Positions 7,501 to 18,500 of a stretch of DNA of 35,423 nucleotides are shown in pieces. This stretch comes from Deltaproteobacteria bacterium. Lineage in GTDB: Bacteria; Desulfobacterota; Desulfuromonadia; Geobacterales; Geobacteraceae. A program made the position numbers and the translations under genes. The notes beneath the pieces were generated by a model. That model was not told the origin of the DNA. It ran no database searches and saw only the letters and a program-made list of their open reading frames with translations. The stretch lies in the NCBI GenBank assembly GCA_021847245.1, contig JAJZUC010000026.1:1-35423 (forward strand), in the 5' to 3' direction. Position 1 is the first letter of the stretch. Each line of letters starts with the position of its first letter.

Positions 7501-10500
7501 CTACCTTGTTCCCTCCACCAGGGCGATTTCCTCGCTGGTCAGGCCATACAATTGATACACCTGGCGGTCGATCTCGGCTTCGAGTTGAGAGACGTCAGGG
7601 CTGTCGGGTCCGGCAAGGATTTTCTCGACCCGTTCGATGATGGGGGCCTGCTGTTCAGGAGTTGCGGCGGGGATGGGGAGCTGTTCCAGGTAGATTTTAC
7701 GCAATTCCATGAAACCACCGCGTACCGGCGGACTGAGTTGACCGAGAAAAAAAGCGGTAACTTTGGAATTGAGGATGCCGAGAACCGAGAGGTTATCGGT
7801 TGGCATGATGTAGGATTTGTCGTTACTGAGGAAACCTTTATCGTCAAAGACGAATTCAGGAGTTGTAGCAAAGTGGCTCCAACTGATTTTTGGCTGGTCG
7901 AACTCATCCCAGTAAACACAAGCACGAAGTTCCCACCAGTACCGCCCCTGATCGTCCCGCTTGCGAAGCCCCTCTTCCCATTGCGACAGGTGCCGATGCA
8001 CGGCCGGAAAGGTTTGGTCAAACAACTCCCGCGCCTCTCCTTCATTGCCGGCTGTTGACCAGGGCCATTCCCTGTTGGCGCTGCTGGCAATGGAGATCAC
8101 ATACAGTCCCGCCCACTCAGCCCGCCATTTCCTGATATCCCGCCCGCGCAGCCACGGTTTGATGATCCCGGCGCTCCGCGGGTCTTCATCGATCAAGCGC
8201 TGCTTCGTCGCTTCGTCGATGACAAACGCCTCGTTCAGGCCGGTCAAAACGCCACGGTAGAACTTCCCGTCCACATACTCGCCCAGCGGCTTCCCGGCCT
8301 TGCGTAGCTTGGCCATCAGGTCCAGCACGTCGGGTCGCTCCAGGGACCAGCTGTCCGGCGAAAGCGCGCTTACCGGCATGGTGAAGCCGACGGCGGGGAG
8401 CGTGGCGGCAATATTGATCTGCAGGGGCGATCCTTGTGATCGCGCGCTCTGTTGGGCGAATACAAGATTCGCCCCTACATTGGCATCGGTGAAGGTGGCG
8501 GCGAGGAATTGGGGTTCCGTAGAGGCAACTCCATGTGGTTGCCCTTTCGGGCGGCCGCGCAGGGCCGCCCCTACAGGGGGATTTTTCTCCACCATCACGA
8601 TCGACGGGTAGGTAGTGGCCTCGTCGAACACCGGCAGGTCGCCGAAGTCCAGCACCTGCAGCGGCTTTGCCCCGGTGGTCAGCAACTCGCGGGTGTTCCG
8701 GCCATACCCAGCCCGCATGAACTTGTTGGGGGCGATGTAGCAAAGCAGAGCGCCGGGCTTGAGCAGGTTGATTCCGGTCTTGTAGAAGTAGGTGTAGATG
8801 TCGGCGGTGCCGCAGTAGAAGGTCCCGAACATCTCCTGAAACACCGGCTTCTGCTCCTTGATCGCCTCCTGGCGGATGTAGGGCGGGTTGCCGATGATGG
8901 CGTCGAAACCTACGAATTCACCTTCTTCATTCAGAACCTCTGGGAACTCAAAGCGCCACTCAAAGGCATTTAGGTAGATGGAGCGCTGTTTTTCCTCAAA
9001 TCGCGCCCTCAACACCTCCACCTCCTCCATGAGCTTCTTCCTCGCCGCCGCTCCCTTCTTGTCGAAGGCAAAACCGAGCTGGGCAACTTCATTCTCCTTT
9101 TTCCGCAGCGTCGCCAGGTCCCGGTCGCTCGGCAGGCCGAAGTTCTCCAGGCTGTGCTTCAGGTCATCGATAACCGTGCGCAGCCGGGCCTTGTTGGCGG
9201 GGGAGAGCTTGTACTCGAAGACATGGCGGCGGTACTTTTCGGTCAGCTCCTTCAGTTTTTTCCGATCGGCCGGCAGAATGGTGGGATTGCCCGCGATGGC
9301 GAACCGGCTCACCAGCGAATTGCCGCACTTGATGTTGATGTCGATATTGGGAAGGGTCTCCAGCTCGTCGGTACCCCGTCGGTAGTAAGCGTTTTTCAGC
9401 AGCTCGATCCAGAGCCGCAGGCGGCAGATGGCCACGGACCTGGGGTTGATGTCGACACCGAAGAGACAATTCTCGATGATGGTTTCCTTCTCGTGGAACA
9501 GGGTTTCCTGCACCCGCTGGGATTCGGGGTCCCGGTGGTTGTACTCGAAGATCCGGTCGTCGTGGGTGACGATCAACTCATCGTTTTCGATTGCCACCTG
9601 GTACTCGCGCAGCCGCCGGCCGTCCTTGTCGATCAGGATTCCCAGGTCGGACTTGGCGGCAATGATCTCGTTCAGGGCCGAGACGAGGAAGTGGCCGGAA
9701 CCGACGGCCGGGTCGCACACTTTCAGGCCGTTGACGATCCCGTTGGCCTCCCGGAGTTTTCCCGGATCGATGCGGTTGTACAGTTCCGTGAAATCGGCGC
9801 AGGACCAGCCGTAGTGCTCGTTGAACCGGCGCAGGATTGCCCGCCGGATGGTCTCGCGGCAGATGTACATGGTGATAAAGCCGGGGGTATAGAAGGAGCC
9901 GTCCCGGTAGCCGTTGATCTTCTCGAAGATCAGGCCGAGCACCGAGGCGTTGATGAGGGTCTTGTTCTGCTCCTGGATCTCGGCGCTGCCGTCGGCGGCG
10001 AAGTCGTAGGCATCGAGGAACTCAAAGAGGTAGTGAAGGGTCTTCCTGGTGCCGGTCAGCCGCGTCCCGGCGGTATCCTTCAGCACCGTAGCCTGATACA
10101 GGGGAAGATCGAGGCGGTTCTTCAGCTCGCTGATCCTCAGCGTGGCCCGCTCGAGGTCACTCTCCTCGAAAAGGGAGCTGTTCAGGTAGGGGATATCGCC
10201 GAACGAGGCACGCACCGACTCCGACCGCTCGTCGGGCCGCACGGCCAGCACGTCGAAAAAAAGTTCGTTGAGGTCGTCGAAGTCCTCGATGCGGCTGCTG
10301 GTGAGAAAGGCGCGGGAACGGTCCCCCTTGTGCCAGGCGATCAGTTGCCCTTCAAGGAGTTTCAGGAAGAGGAGCCGGTTAAGCCAGGTGATGCAGAGCT
10401 CCAGGGCGGTGCTGAAGAGCTGGTCCTCGCCGGTTGCGGACGAGCGCCGCTTGAGGATGGCGATGGTGTTCTCAAGGAGGGAGCCGTCATTGCGGGTGCC

Positions 10501-11331
10501 GTCCGACTTGCGGCGGATCAGCTTCTTTCCCTTCTCCTTGACCTCTTCCAGCCCGATGATGTGGAGGAGCTCGCCGTAGAATTCCCGGTTGAGGGAGTTG
10601 CTGTCGTTGGCAAAGGGCTGCTTGAGCAGATGGGGGGGCGAGAGGAGTTTGTAGAGGTTGATGAGCTTTCTGTCGTCGGCTTTATCGGGGTTGCGGACGA
10701 TTTTTTCGAATTCCCTGAGGTTGAAGCGGGTGCAGGGAAGCTCAGTCAATTCCTTTTCGATGAACGGCTTGGCTACTTCCTGATAGAACCAGTCGGTGTT
10801 GGCGCCGACCAGGAAACCGTCGTTCCAGTCCTTGTAGCTCTTTACGAGTTTCTGGTTGCCGAAGAAGAAGCGTTCGAAATCCGCGGCATTGAAGATGTAC
10901 CATTCGTCGATATTGCAGATGATGAGATGCCTGATCTCCTTGTTGTCCCGGATGTAGCGCTCCTGCATGTAGTAGTGGAGCAACTCGTGGAGGGCCTTGA
11001 CGTTGGCCCTCTCCGGCGAGATCATCTCGTTTCTGTTGGCGGGACGCTTCACCTCGATGATTACCGCGACGGGATCCTTGGAGCTTTTCCCCCCATGGAT
11101 CACCAGATCCTTGCGGCCGCTGGTGTTTATTTCGTTGCTGTCCCGGTACCAGGCATCCTTGAGGAAGTCGGCGACGATGTTTTTCAGGTGCTCCTCGGAC
11201 TCGTCGGGACGAAGCCGCTCGAACATCCGGACGAGGGCGGCCTTGAACGTCTCGATCTGGTCGCGCTTGACGCTCTGCTTGAGGTAGGCCTTGTTAAGGG
11301 CCTTATGGGGAGGAATAACCTGGAGTTTCAT
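7501..11331 (-). CDS. Single-chain restriction-modification enzyme (type IIG-like, Eco57I-type methylase)
   Basis: The 1276-residue protein combines cleavage, methylation and recognition. A PD-(D/E)XK-like nuclease lies near the N-terminus: D75 in GRKDLVIHGG, then E93-V-K95 in VAVIIEVKRP. A gamma-class N6-adenine methyltransferase core follows, with motif I at D540 (DPAVGSGHFL) and the catalytic motif N815PPY. The C-terminal third looks like a TaqI-like specificity domain (for example NSKVTAFFLGQLSPPVRGGFMELRKIYLEQLPIP). The recognition site is unknown. It starts 15 bp after gatB with only a weak GGAA Shine-Dalgarno, so it probably rides on gat transcription. GC is lower than in its neighbours. 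About 45 residues just past the catalytic motif are encoded by palindromic mobile-repeat sequence (8423-8577), read in frame without a stop. Confidence 0.9.
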   Translation of the reverse strand: MKLQVIPPHKALNKAYLKQSVKRDQIETFKAALVRMFERLRPDESEEHLKNIVADFLKDAWYRDSNEINTSGRKDLVIHGGKSSKDPVAVIIEVKRPANRNEMISPERANVKALHELLHYYMQERYIRDNKEIRHLIICNIDEWYIFNAADFERFFFGNQKLVKSYKDWNDGFLVGANTDWFYQEVAKPFIEKELTELPCTRFNLREFEKIVRNPDKADDRKLINLYKLLSPPHLLKQPFANDSNSLNREFYGELLHIIGLEEVKEKGKKLIRRKSDGTRNDGSLLENTIAILKRRSSATGEDQLFSTALELCITWLNRLLFLKLLEGQLIAWHKGDRSRAFLTSSRIEDFDDLNELFFDVLAVRPDERSESVRASFGDIPYLNSSLFEESDLERATLRISELKNRLDLPLYQATVLKDTAGTRLTGTRKTLHYLFEFLDAYDFAADGSAEIQEQNKTLINASVLGLIFEKINGYRDGSFYTPGFITMYICRETIRRAILRRFNEHYGWSCADFTELYNRIDPGKLREANGIVNGLKVCDPAVGSGHFLVSALNEIIAAKSDLGILIDKDGRRLREYQVAIENDELIVTHDDRIFEYNHRDPESQRVQETLFHEKETIIENCLFGVDINPRSVAICRLRLWIELLKNAYYRRGTDELETLPNIDINIKCGNSLVSRFAIAGNPTILPADRKKLKELTEKYRRHVFEYKLSPANKARLRTVIDDLKHSLENFGLPSDRDLATLRKKENEVAQLGFAFDKKGAAARKKLMEEVEVLRARFEEKQRSIYLNAFEWRFEFPEVLNEEGEFVGFDAIIGNPPYIRQEAIKEQKPVFQEMFGTFYCGTADIYTYFYKTGINLLKPGALLCYIAPNKFMRAGYGRNTRELLTTGAKPLQVLDFGDLPVFDEATTYPSIVMVEKNPPVGAALRGRPKGQPHGVASTEPQFLAATFTDANVGANLVFAQQSARSQGSPLQINIAATLPAVGFTMPVSALSPDSWSLERPDVLDLMAKLRKAGKPLGEYVDGKFYRGVLTGLNEAFVIDEATKQRLIDEDPRSAGIIKPWLRGRDIRKWRAEWAGLYVISIASSANREWPWSTAGNEGEARELFDQTFPAVHRHLSQWEEGLRKRDDQGRYWWELRACVYWDEFDQPKISWSHFATTPEFVFDDKGFLSNDKSYIMPTDNLSVLGILNSKVTAFFLGQLSPPVRGGFMELRKIYLEQLPIPAATPEQQAPIIERVEKILAGPDSPDVSQLEAEIDRQVYQLYGLTSEEIALVEGTR
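8423..8482. repeat. Double-hairpin palindromic element embedded in the RM coding sequence
   Basis: Two inverted-repeat arms are visible on the + strand: GGGGCGATCC-TTGT-GATCGC and GGGCGAAT-ACAAG-ATTCGCCCC, separated by about 12 bases and ending in CCCCTAC. The same architecture and much of the same sequence, inverted, occur between gatC and gatA (15053-15108). The RM reading frame crosses it uninterrupted, adding residues such as [17 protein letters not shown]. Confidence 0.85.
8543..8577. repeat. Second palindromic repeat in RM coding sequence (GGGCGGCC hairpin)
   Basis: GGGCGGCC-GCGCAG-GGCCGCCC forms an 8-bp stem with a 6-base loop and ends in CCCTAC, the same tail as the neighbouring element. 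In the RM frame it encodes the Arg/Gly-rich stretch VGAALRGRPKGQPHG, unlike the surrounding protein. I read it as a single-arm relative of the element at 8423-8482. Confidence 0.75.
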
Positions 11332-11346
11332 CTATGGGTTCCGGGA

Positions 11347-12786
<1,440 letters not shown>

Positions 12787-12800
12787 GGGTATCTCCGATA

Positions 12801-12814
12801 CTGCCGAGCGGCAG
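12801..12814. repeat. Small hairpin between HEPN gene and gatB
   Basis: CTGCCG-AG-CGGCAG is a perfect 6-bp inverted repeat. It sits between the HEPN stop (12822) and the gatB Shine-Dalgarno and start. No T-run follows on either strand, so it is not an obvious terminator; it could affect gatB translation or mRNA processing. Confidence 0.6.
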
Positions 12815-12821
12815 ATTAGAT

Positions 12822-13229
12822 TCAAGTGCCTCTATTCTGAACGACAAAGGAGCGTATTGCTCCGAGGAATTCATCCGCAACGGCCACGCATGACACGGCG
12901 TCTTCCCGCGACACGGTGACCAGTTCCTTGTAGTCAGCCTCTTGCCGTGCCTCAAAGAGCTTGTGCAGTTGTTTCGAGTAGCGCTTGTCCATGAGGCCGG
13001 CATGGACGAATTCCTTGTCAAAAATGGCAATGACACCAGAGTGTTTCGATGTCTTGGGGTTTATGCCCCGATGGAGGAATAACGCCATGACGGCATAGAA
13101 CATGGCGTAGTAGGCCCTGTTGACGACAGAACGGGGGCTCAGATTCTCCGCAAGCATCTTTTGAGCGTCAGCAAGGGTTTCTTCCGCCTGCCCGAGCCGA
13201 TAGGCGAACAGGGTCTCCCGGTCTGTCAT
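12822..13229 (-). CDS. HEPN domain protein (COG1895-like), putative toxin of MNT/HEPN pair
   Basis: This all-helical protein of 135 residues has [22 protein letters not shown] (32-53 region), [20 protein letters not shown] and ARQEADYKE, the pattern of HEPN proteins encoded next to minimal nucleotidyltransferases. HEPN partners are commonly RNases or inactive substrate-binding partners. The usual R-x6-H arrangement reads R38-AYYAMF-Y45 here, with Tyr where His is often found, so RNase activity is doubtful. Its ATG overlaps the nucleotidyltransferase stop (ATGA). It lies 35 bp upstream of gatB. A role as toxin is inference from the gene pair, not shown by sequence. Confidence 0.85.
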   Translation of the reverse strand: MTDRETLFAYRLGQAEETLADAQKMLAENLSPRSVVNRAYYAMFYAVMALFLHRGINPKTSKHSGVIAIFDKEFVHAGLMDKRYSKQLHKLFEARQEADYKELVTVSREDAVSCVAVADEFLGAIRSFVVQNRGT

Positions 13230-13543
13230 ATGCGAATTCCCTCTTCCGCAATGCTTTGAACGATGGGTGACGAACGGAGCGCCGTCTCTTCAATCTCGTA
13301 GCGCGTGAAAATCAGCGGCGAGATTACCAGATGGTTCTCGAAGCCGACCTCCCAGACGATATCCTCGATCTTCTCCCTCTTCTCCCGGTCGAGGGATTCG
13401 ACTTCCAGAAAAATGTCCAGATCGGAGTAATCGTCGCCGCTGCCCCGGGCCCGGGAGCCGAAAACCTTGAAATCAAGGAGCTCAACGGTTGTGGACAATC
13501 GTCGTTTCAGCTCCCTGGCTATGGCCATATCCAATGGTGTCAT
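13226..13543 (-). CDS. Minimal nucleotidyltransferase (MNT), putative antitoxin
   Basis: This 105-residue protein of the pol-beta superfamily carries G29-S30-x10-D41-x-D43 (FGSRARGSGDDYSDLDIFLEV), the metal and NTP site of MNT proteins. In characterised MntA/HepT pairs the MNT protein neutralises the HEPN partner by adding AMP. The first gene of the pair, it starts 29 bp after the gatA stop with a GAGGT Shine-Dalgarno and is translationally coupled to the HEPN gene. The catalytic residues are intact. GC is lower than in gatA and gatB on each side, which suggests acquisition. Function as an antitoxin is inferred from family and context. Confidence 0.87.
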   Translation of the reverse strand: MTPLDMAIARELKRRLSTTVELLDFKVFGSRARGSGDDYSDLDIFLEVESLDREKREKIEDIVWEVGFENHLVISPLIFTRYEIEETALRSSPIVQSIAEEGIRI

Positions 13544-13572
13544 GGCTTACCTCGCCCCGTTCAGGCAGGGGA

Positions 13573-15030
13573 CTACAGTGCCGCTTTGCGTTCATGCCAC
13601 GCCGTCGCCTGCTCGAAGGCGTGGGCGGCACGGAGGATCGTCTCCTCCCCGAAGGGGCGGCCGATGAGCTGCAGGCCGATGGGGAGGCCGGCGGCGCTCA
13701 TGCCGGCGGGGACGGAGATGGCGCAGGTGCCGGCAAGGTTCACGGGGATGGTGAAGATGTCCGACAGGTACATCTGGAGCGGATCGCTCGTCTTCTCGCC
13801 GATTTTGAAGGCCGGGGTCGGGGCCACCGGGGTGAGGATGGCGTCCACGGTCTCGAAGGCCTTCAGGAAGTCCTGCATGATGAGGGTGCGGACCTTCTGG
13901 GCCTTCAGGTAGTAGGCGTCGTAGTAGCCGGAGGAGAGGGCGTAGGTGCCGAGCATGATCCGGCGCTTCACCTCGGCGCCGAACCCCTCGGCCCGGGTCT
14001 TGCGGAACATGTCGAGGAGGTTCGCCGCCCCTTCCGCCCGGTGGCCGAAGCGGACCCCCTCGTAGCGGGCCAGGTTGGAGCTCGCCTCGGCGGTGGCGAC
14101 CAGATAATAGGTCGCCACGGCGTAGTCGGTGTGGGGCAGGGATATCTCCACGAACTCGGCCCCGAGCCCCCGGTAGGTCTCGATCGCCTCGTCCAGGGCA
14201 CGCTTCACGTCGGGGTCGAGCCCCTCGATGTAGTACTCCTTCGGAAGCCCCAGTCGCAGCCCCTGCACGTCGCTGGTGAGGGATTTGGTGTAGTCGGGGA
14301 CCGGGAGGTCGACGCTGGTGGAATCCAGGGGATCGTGGCCGGCTACCGCCTGGAGCATCAGGGCGCAGTCGGTCACGTCCCGGGTCAGGGGCCCCACCTG
14401 GTCCAGGGAGGAGGCGTAGGCGATCACCCCGTAGCGGGAGACCCGGCCGTAGGTGGGGCGAAGCCCCACGCAGCCGCAGTGGGAGGCGGGCTGGCGGATG
14501 GAGCCGCCGGTGTCGGTCCCGAGGGTGGCGGTGGCGGTGCGGGCCGCGATGGCCGCCGCCGAGCCGCTGGAGGAGCCCCCCGGGATGCACTCCAGGTTCC
14601 AGGGGTTGCGGGTCGGCCCGAAGGCGCTCGACTCGCCGGAGGAGCCCATGGCGAACTCGTCCTGGTTCAGCTTCCCCACGATCACCGCTCCGGCCGCCGT
14701 GAGCCGCGTCACCACCGTCCCGTCGTAGGGGGGAACGAAGTTGCCGAGGATCCGCGAGGCGCAGGTGGTACGGATCCCTTTGGTGACGAAGATGTCCTTG
14801 AGGGCGACGGGAATGCCGGTCAGCGGGGCGATCCGTCCCTCGGCGATCCGTTGGTCCGCGGCCTCCGCCGCCGCCAGGGCCTCCTCGGGGGTGACGGTGA
14901 TGTAGGCGTTTACCTTGGGGTCCACCGCCTCGATCCGGGCGAGCATCGTCCGGGTCGCCTCCACGGAGGAGACTTCCTTCCGCTTCAGCCGGTCGTGCAG
15001 TTCGTGGATGGTCAGATCAAAGAGTTCCAT
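13573..15030 (-). CDS. gatA: Asp-tRNA(Asn)/Glu-tRNA(Gln) amidotransferase subunit A
   Basis: GatA is the amidase subunit of GatCAB; it releases ammonia from glutamine and channels it to GatB. The 485-residue protein has the Ser-cisSer-Lys triad of the amidase-signature family: K78 in [10 protein letters not shown]153 in [10 protein letters not shown] and S177 in [11 protein letters not shown]. The start at 15030 ([10 protein letters not shown]) has GGAGA 5 bp upstream and matches the family N-terminus. An in-frame ATG at 15093 would add residues translated from a palindromic repeat and is rejected. The gatC-gatA gap of 85 bp is mostly that repeat. The sequence [10 protein letters not shown] differs slightly from the common PASFCGVVGL but leaves the triad intact. 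Confidence 0.97.
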   Translation of the reverse strand: MELFDLTIHELHDRLKRKEVSSVEATRTMLARIEAVDPKVNAYITVTPEEALAAAEAADQRIAEGRIAPLTGIPVALKDIFVTKGIRTTCASRILGNFVPPYDGTVVTRLTAAGAVIVGKLNQDEFAMGSSGESSAFGPTRNPWNLECIPGGSSSGSAAAIAARTATATLGTDTGGSIRQPASHCGCVGLRPTYGRVSRYGVIAYASSLDQVGPLTRDVTDCALMLQAVAGHDPLDSTSVDLPVPDYTKSLTSDVQGLRLGLPKEYYIEGLDPDVKRALDEAIETYRGLGAEFVEISLPHTDYAVATYYLVATAEASSNLARYEGVRFGHRAEGAANLLDMFRKTRAEGFGAEVKRRIMLGTYALSSGYYDAYYLKAQKVRTLIMQDFLKAFETVDAILTPVAPTPAFKIGEKTSDPLQMYLSDIFTIPVNLAGTCAISVPAGMSAAGLPIGLQLIGRPFGEETILRAAHAFEQATAWHERKAAL

Positions 15031-15052
15031 GAGTTCTCCGACAAGGGGGCAT

Positions 15053-15108
15053 GTAGGGGCAAACCTTGTGTTTGCCCTCATTCGGGCGATCACAAGGATC
15101 GCCCCTAC
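15053..15108. repeat. Double-hairpin palindromic element between gatC and gatA
   Basis: The element reads GTAGGGGCAAAC-CTTGT-GTTTGCCC, a short spacer, then GGGCGATC-ACAAG-GATCGCCCCTAC. It therefore has two hairpins and matching GTAGGGG/CCCCTAC ends. Its reverse complement aligns with the element inside the RM gene (8423-8482). It lies in the transcribed gap of the gat operon. Confidence 0.87.
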
Positions 15109-15115
15109 GGTAAAT

Positions 15116-15403
15116 TTATTCGATCACCTTCGGCACCCGGAAGAACCCCTCCACCCGGTCGGAGGCGTTGGCGAGGGCGTTCTCCACCCCGATGGAGGGG
15201 CGGACCTCATCGTCGCGGAAGGCGTTTTCCACCGGCACCGCGTGGGCGGTGGGGACGATGCCGTCGGTGTTGAGCTCGTTCAGCTTCTCCACGTAGGCGA
15301 GGATGGCATCCATCTGGCCGGTGAAGGTCTCAACCTCCTCGGGGGAGAGTTCAAGGCGGGCCAGCAGGGCCACGTGCTCGACGTCGGCACTTGTCAGTTT
15401 CAT
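15116..15403 (-). CDS. gatC: Asp-tRNA(Asn)/Glu-tRNA(Gln) amidotransferase subunit C
   Basis: GatC is the small subunit that wraps around GatA and stabilises the GatCAB complex. The protein has 95 residues, the normal length. It begins [20 protein letters not shown] and holds the family's ARLELSPEE and the C-terminal DEVRPS motif ([19 protein letters not shown]). The ATG at 15403 has CGGAGA a short distance upstream. It is the first gene of the gat run, downstream of a plausible promoter (15446-15474) and separated from the aas-like gene by a strong hairpin. Confidence 0.95.
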   Translation of the reverse strand: MKLTSADVEHVALLARLELSPEEVETFTGQMDAILAYVEKLNELNTDGIVPTAHAVPVENAFRDDEVRPSIGVENALANASDRVEGFFRVPKVIE

Positions 15404-15445
15404 GGGATGGTCTCCGTGGGGTCAAACAGTGATAATGAACGGTAT

Positions 15446-15474
15446 TTTGTAGCACGAATGGAGGGAAATGACAA
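15446..15474 (-). promoter_or_regulatory. Candidate sigma-70 promoter for the gat operon
   Basis: On the minus strand TTGTCA (15474-15469) is followed by a 17-bp spacer and TACAAA (15451-15446). These match the consensus hexamers at 5/6 and 4/6, about 45 bp upstream of the gatC ATG. It lies in the only sizeable non-coding gap upstream of gatC. Call by pattern only. Confidence 0.55.
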
Positions 15475-15492
15475 GGCGGCGGGGGACGACGC

Positions 15493-15519
15493 AAGGCCGG
15501 CGCGATCTCCGCCGGCCTT
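15493..15519 (-). terminator. Strong hairpin after the aas-like gene, probable terminator
   Basis: AAGGCCGGCG-CGATCTC-CGCCGGCCTT is a perfect 10-bp stem with a 7-base loop, starting 5 bp past the aas-like TAA stop. The minus strand lacks a clean T-run after the stem (it continues GCGTCG); the + strand continues CGCTTTT. Placement between two operons makes termination likely, though it is not a canonical intrinsic terminator. Confidence 0.65.
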
Positions 15520-15524
15520 CGCTT

Positions 15525-18500
15525 TTACCCAGCCCCCAGGGCCGCCTCCTTCACCCCCCGCAGGTCCAGCTTCCCGGTGCCGAGAAGCGGCAGGGCATCC
15601 ACCGCCACGTAGCAGTCCCGCCCCGGTTTCCAGAGGTTGGGGAGGTCGCTCTCGGCCATAAGCCGGTGGAGGGTTTCGGCGTCCCCCGCCACCCGGGCGA
15701 AGACCACTACAAGCCGCTCCCCCTTCTTCTCGTCGGGAACCCCGGTCACCGCCAGCACGCCGGTCATCCCGAGCCGGGCGTGGAGGGCGTCCTCCACGGC
15801 GCCGTGGGGGACCATCTCCCCGGCGATCTTGCTGAAGCGGGAGAGGCGGTCGGTGATGTGGAGGAAACCGTGGTCGTCCAGGTGCCCCAGGTCACCGGTG
15901 ACGTACCAGCCGTCCCGGATGGCCTCGGCGGTCTTCTCCGGCTTGTGGAGATAGCCGAGCATGACGTTGGGCCCCTTCACGAGGATGAGCCCCGTGGTCC
16001 CCTCGGGGAGGGGGTCGAAGGTCTCGGGATCGACGATCTTCACCACCACGCCGGGGACCGGGAGCCCCACGCTCCCCTCCCGGAAGCCGGCCTGGCGGAC
16101 CCCGTCGATCTCCACGTCGGGGAGCGAGAGGGAGATTACCGGCGAGAGCTCCGTGGCGCCGTACCCTTCCATGGGGCGGATGCCGAACTTTGCCTCGAAG
16201 GTGTCGGCCAGCTTCCGCTTAAGCTTCTCGGCGCCGGTGATGACAAGGCGAAGGGTCGCAAAATCCTCCTTCTTGGCCCGGCGGAGATAGGCCATGAGGA
16301 AGGTGGGGGTGGCGATGAGGAGGGTCGACTGCCGCTCCCGGACCGTGGTGGCGATGATCTCGCCGTCCAGGGGGTTCGTGTGGTAGACGGCGGAGAAGCC
16401 CGAGAGAAGCGGCAGCCAGAGGGTGCCGGTAAAGCCCAGGGAATGGAAGAAGGGGAGGGCCGAGCAGATGTTGTCCCGCCGGGTGGGGCGGAAGACCATC
16501 CGAAGCGCCTCCAGGTTGGAAAGGATGTTGTGGTGGGAGAGCATCACCCCCTTGGGCTCCCCGGTGCTCCCGGAGGAGAAGATGATTGTGGCGAGCCGGT
16601 CGACCTCGAACCCGGCGGGGCGGGCCAGGGTCCGGAGGGGGAGGAAGCGGGCCTTCAGGAACGCCCGCCGCTTGTCGCCCTCGGTGAGGCCGGCCAGGAG
16701 ATCCTCCACGTAGAGGGCGCCCGGGAACTCCGGCAGGGAGCCGAGCTTCTCCAGGAAGACCCGGGAGGTGATGGTGGTCCGTATCCCGCACTGGGCAAGG
16801 GCCGAGCGGATCCCTTCAGGCGAAGCGGTGTAGTTCAGGTTCACCGGAACGGTGCCGCTCAGGGTGAGGGCAATGTTGACGAGGGCCCCACCCACCGTGG
16901 GGGGAAGGCAGACCCCCACCATCTCCTGACCGGCGGTGATGGGTTTCAGCTTTGCGGCAAGGGCCACCGCCCCGGTGAGGGCCTTGCCGTAGGTCAGCTC
17001 CCGGCCGCCGGTGTCGGCCAGGGCGAGGCGGTTCCAGTTCTCCCGGGCCGTCTCGGCGAAGAGTTCCCCCAGGGGACGGCGGAAAGGCTTGCGGGCTTTG
17101 AACCAGGCGGCGGAAAGTTCCAGCACCGCCCGGCGGGTCTCCTGGGTACTGCTCCCGGCAGGCAGAGGAGCTCCGAAGAGCACAGCCACCCGGTAGGGGA
17201 GCAGCGACGGGAAGCGGGAGAGGAGCTTGCCGTGGGCGTAGGAGAGGATGCTCCCCCAGGCGCCGCCGATATAAACCGGGATGATGGGGTGGTTCGTCCC
17301 CTTCACGATCCGCTCGAATCCCCCCTTGAACTGGTTGAGCATGCCATTGCGGGTGATGGCCCCCTCGGCGAAGATGCAGACAAGGTACCCGTCGTCCAGG
17401 GCCTTCCGGGCGCTGGCGATGAACTCCAGGAGCCCCTTCTTCCCGTCCTTGGCCGATACGGGGATCACCCCCATCAGGGCGCAGAGCTGCCTCAGGATCG
17501 GCGTGTTGTAGATCTCCCGCTCCATGATGAAGCGGATCCGCCGCTGCTGGGTGGCGATGAGAAGGAGGGCGTCGAGCCAGGAGACGTGGTTCGCCACCAG
17601 GAGCGCACCCCCCTCAACCGGGACGTGGCGGTCGTCGATGATGGCGAGGCGGTAGCAGAGCCGCATTGCCACCAGGGCGATGAAACGAAGCAGGAAGTCG
17701 GGGAGCACCCGGAGGGTGACGACGGTGAGGATCAGGGTGATGGCTCCGAGCACCCCGAAGCAACCGGCTGGCGAGAACCCCAGGGGACCGGAGAGGAACC
17801 AGAGAAGCCCCGATGCCAGGAGCACCCCGACCCAGCTCAGGAACGAGGAGGCGGCCAGGATCTCCCCCCGCCGGTCGGCCGGGGCCCGGAGCTGGATGAA
17901 GGACTGGAGCGGCACGATGAAGAGACCGGCGCTCACCCCGAACAGGGCAACCGCCGTCAGGATTGCAGGAAGATGGGCCGGAAGGGTCGCCAACAGAAGA
18001 GCGGATATGGTGAGCCCCATGGCGCCGATGGGAACCACGCCGAACTCAACGGTGCGCCCCGACATGCGGCCCGCCAGAAAGGAGCCGGCGCCGATCCCCA
18101 CGGCCGCAGCCAGAAAGAGGTAGCCGCTCTGTTCTTCTGAAAGGGCCAGGAGCTTCATGCCGAAGGGCAGAAGGTTCAGCTGGCAGAAGGCCCCCACGAA
18201 AAGGAAATAGGCGGCGCCGATCACCGCCAGGAGGAGATAGCCGTCTGACCTCAGGCCCCGCAGAGTGCGCCAGTAGACCAGCGGCGAAAAGGCCAGAGGG
18301 CGGTCGGGCGCAGCGGCGGAAGTGGCCGGAAGGGAACGGGCTGCCAGCAAGCCGGCCACCGCCACGCCAACGCCGGCCAGGAGAGCAATCCCGTGGCGGC
18401 CGCCGGCCAGTTGCACCAGAAACGGCGCCAGAGCCGTCCCGCCAACGATGGCCAGAAAGGACCACATCTCCAGGAGGCTGTTGGCCCGGGAGAGCTCTTC

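Noticed and set aside
15031-15093. Upstream start for gatA at 15093
   Set aside because: The added residues are translated from the palindromic repeat, and a good Shine-Dalgarno and family-standard N-terminus are at 15030.
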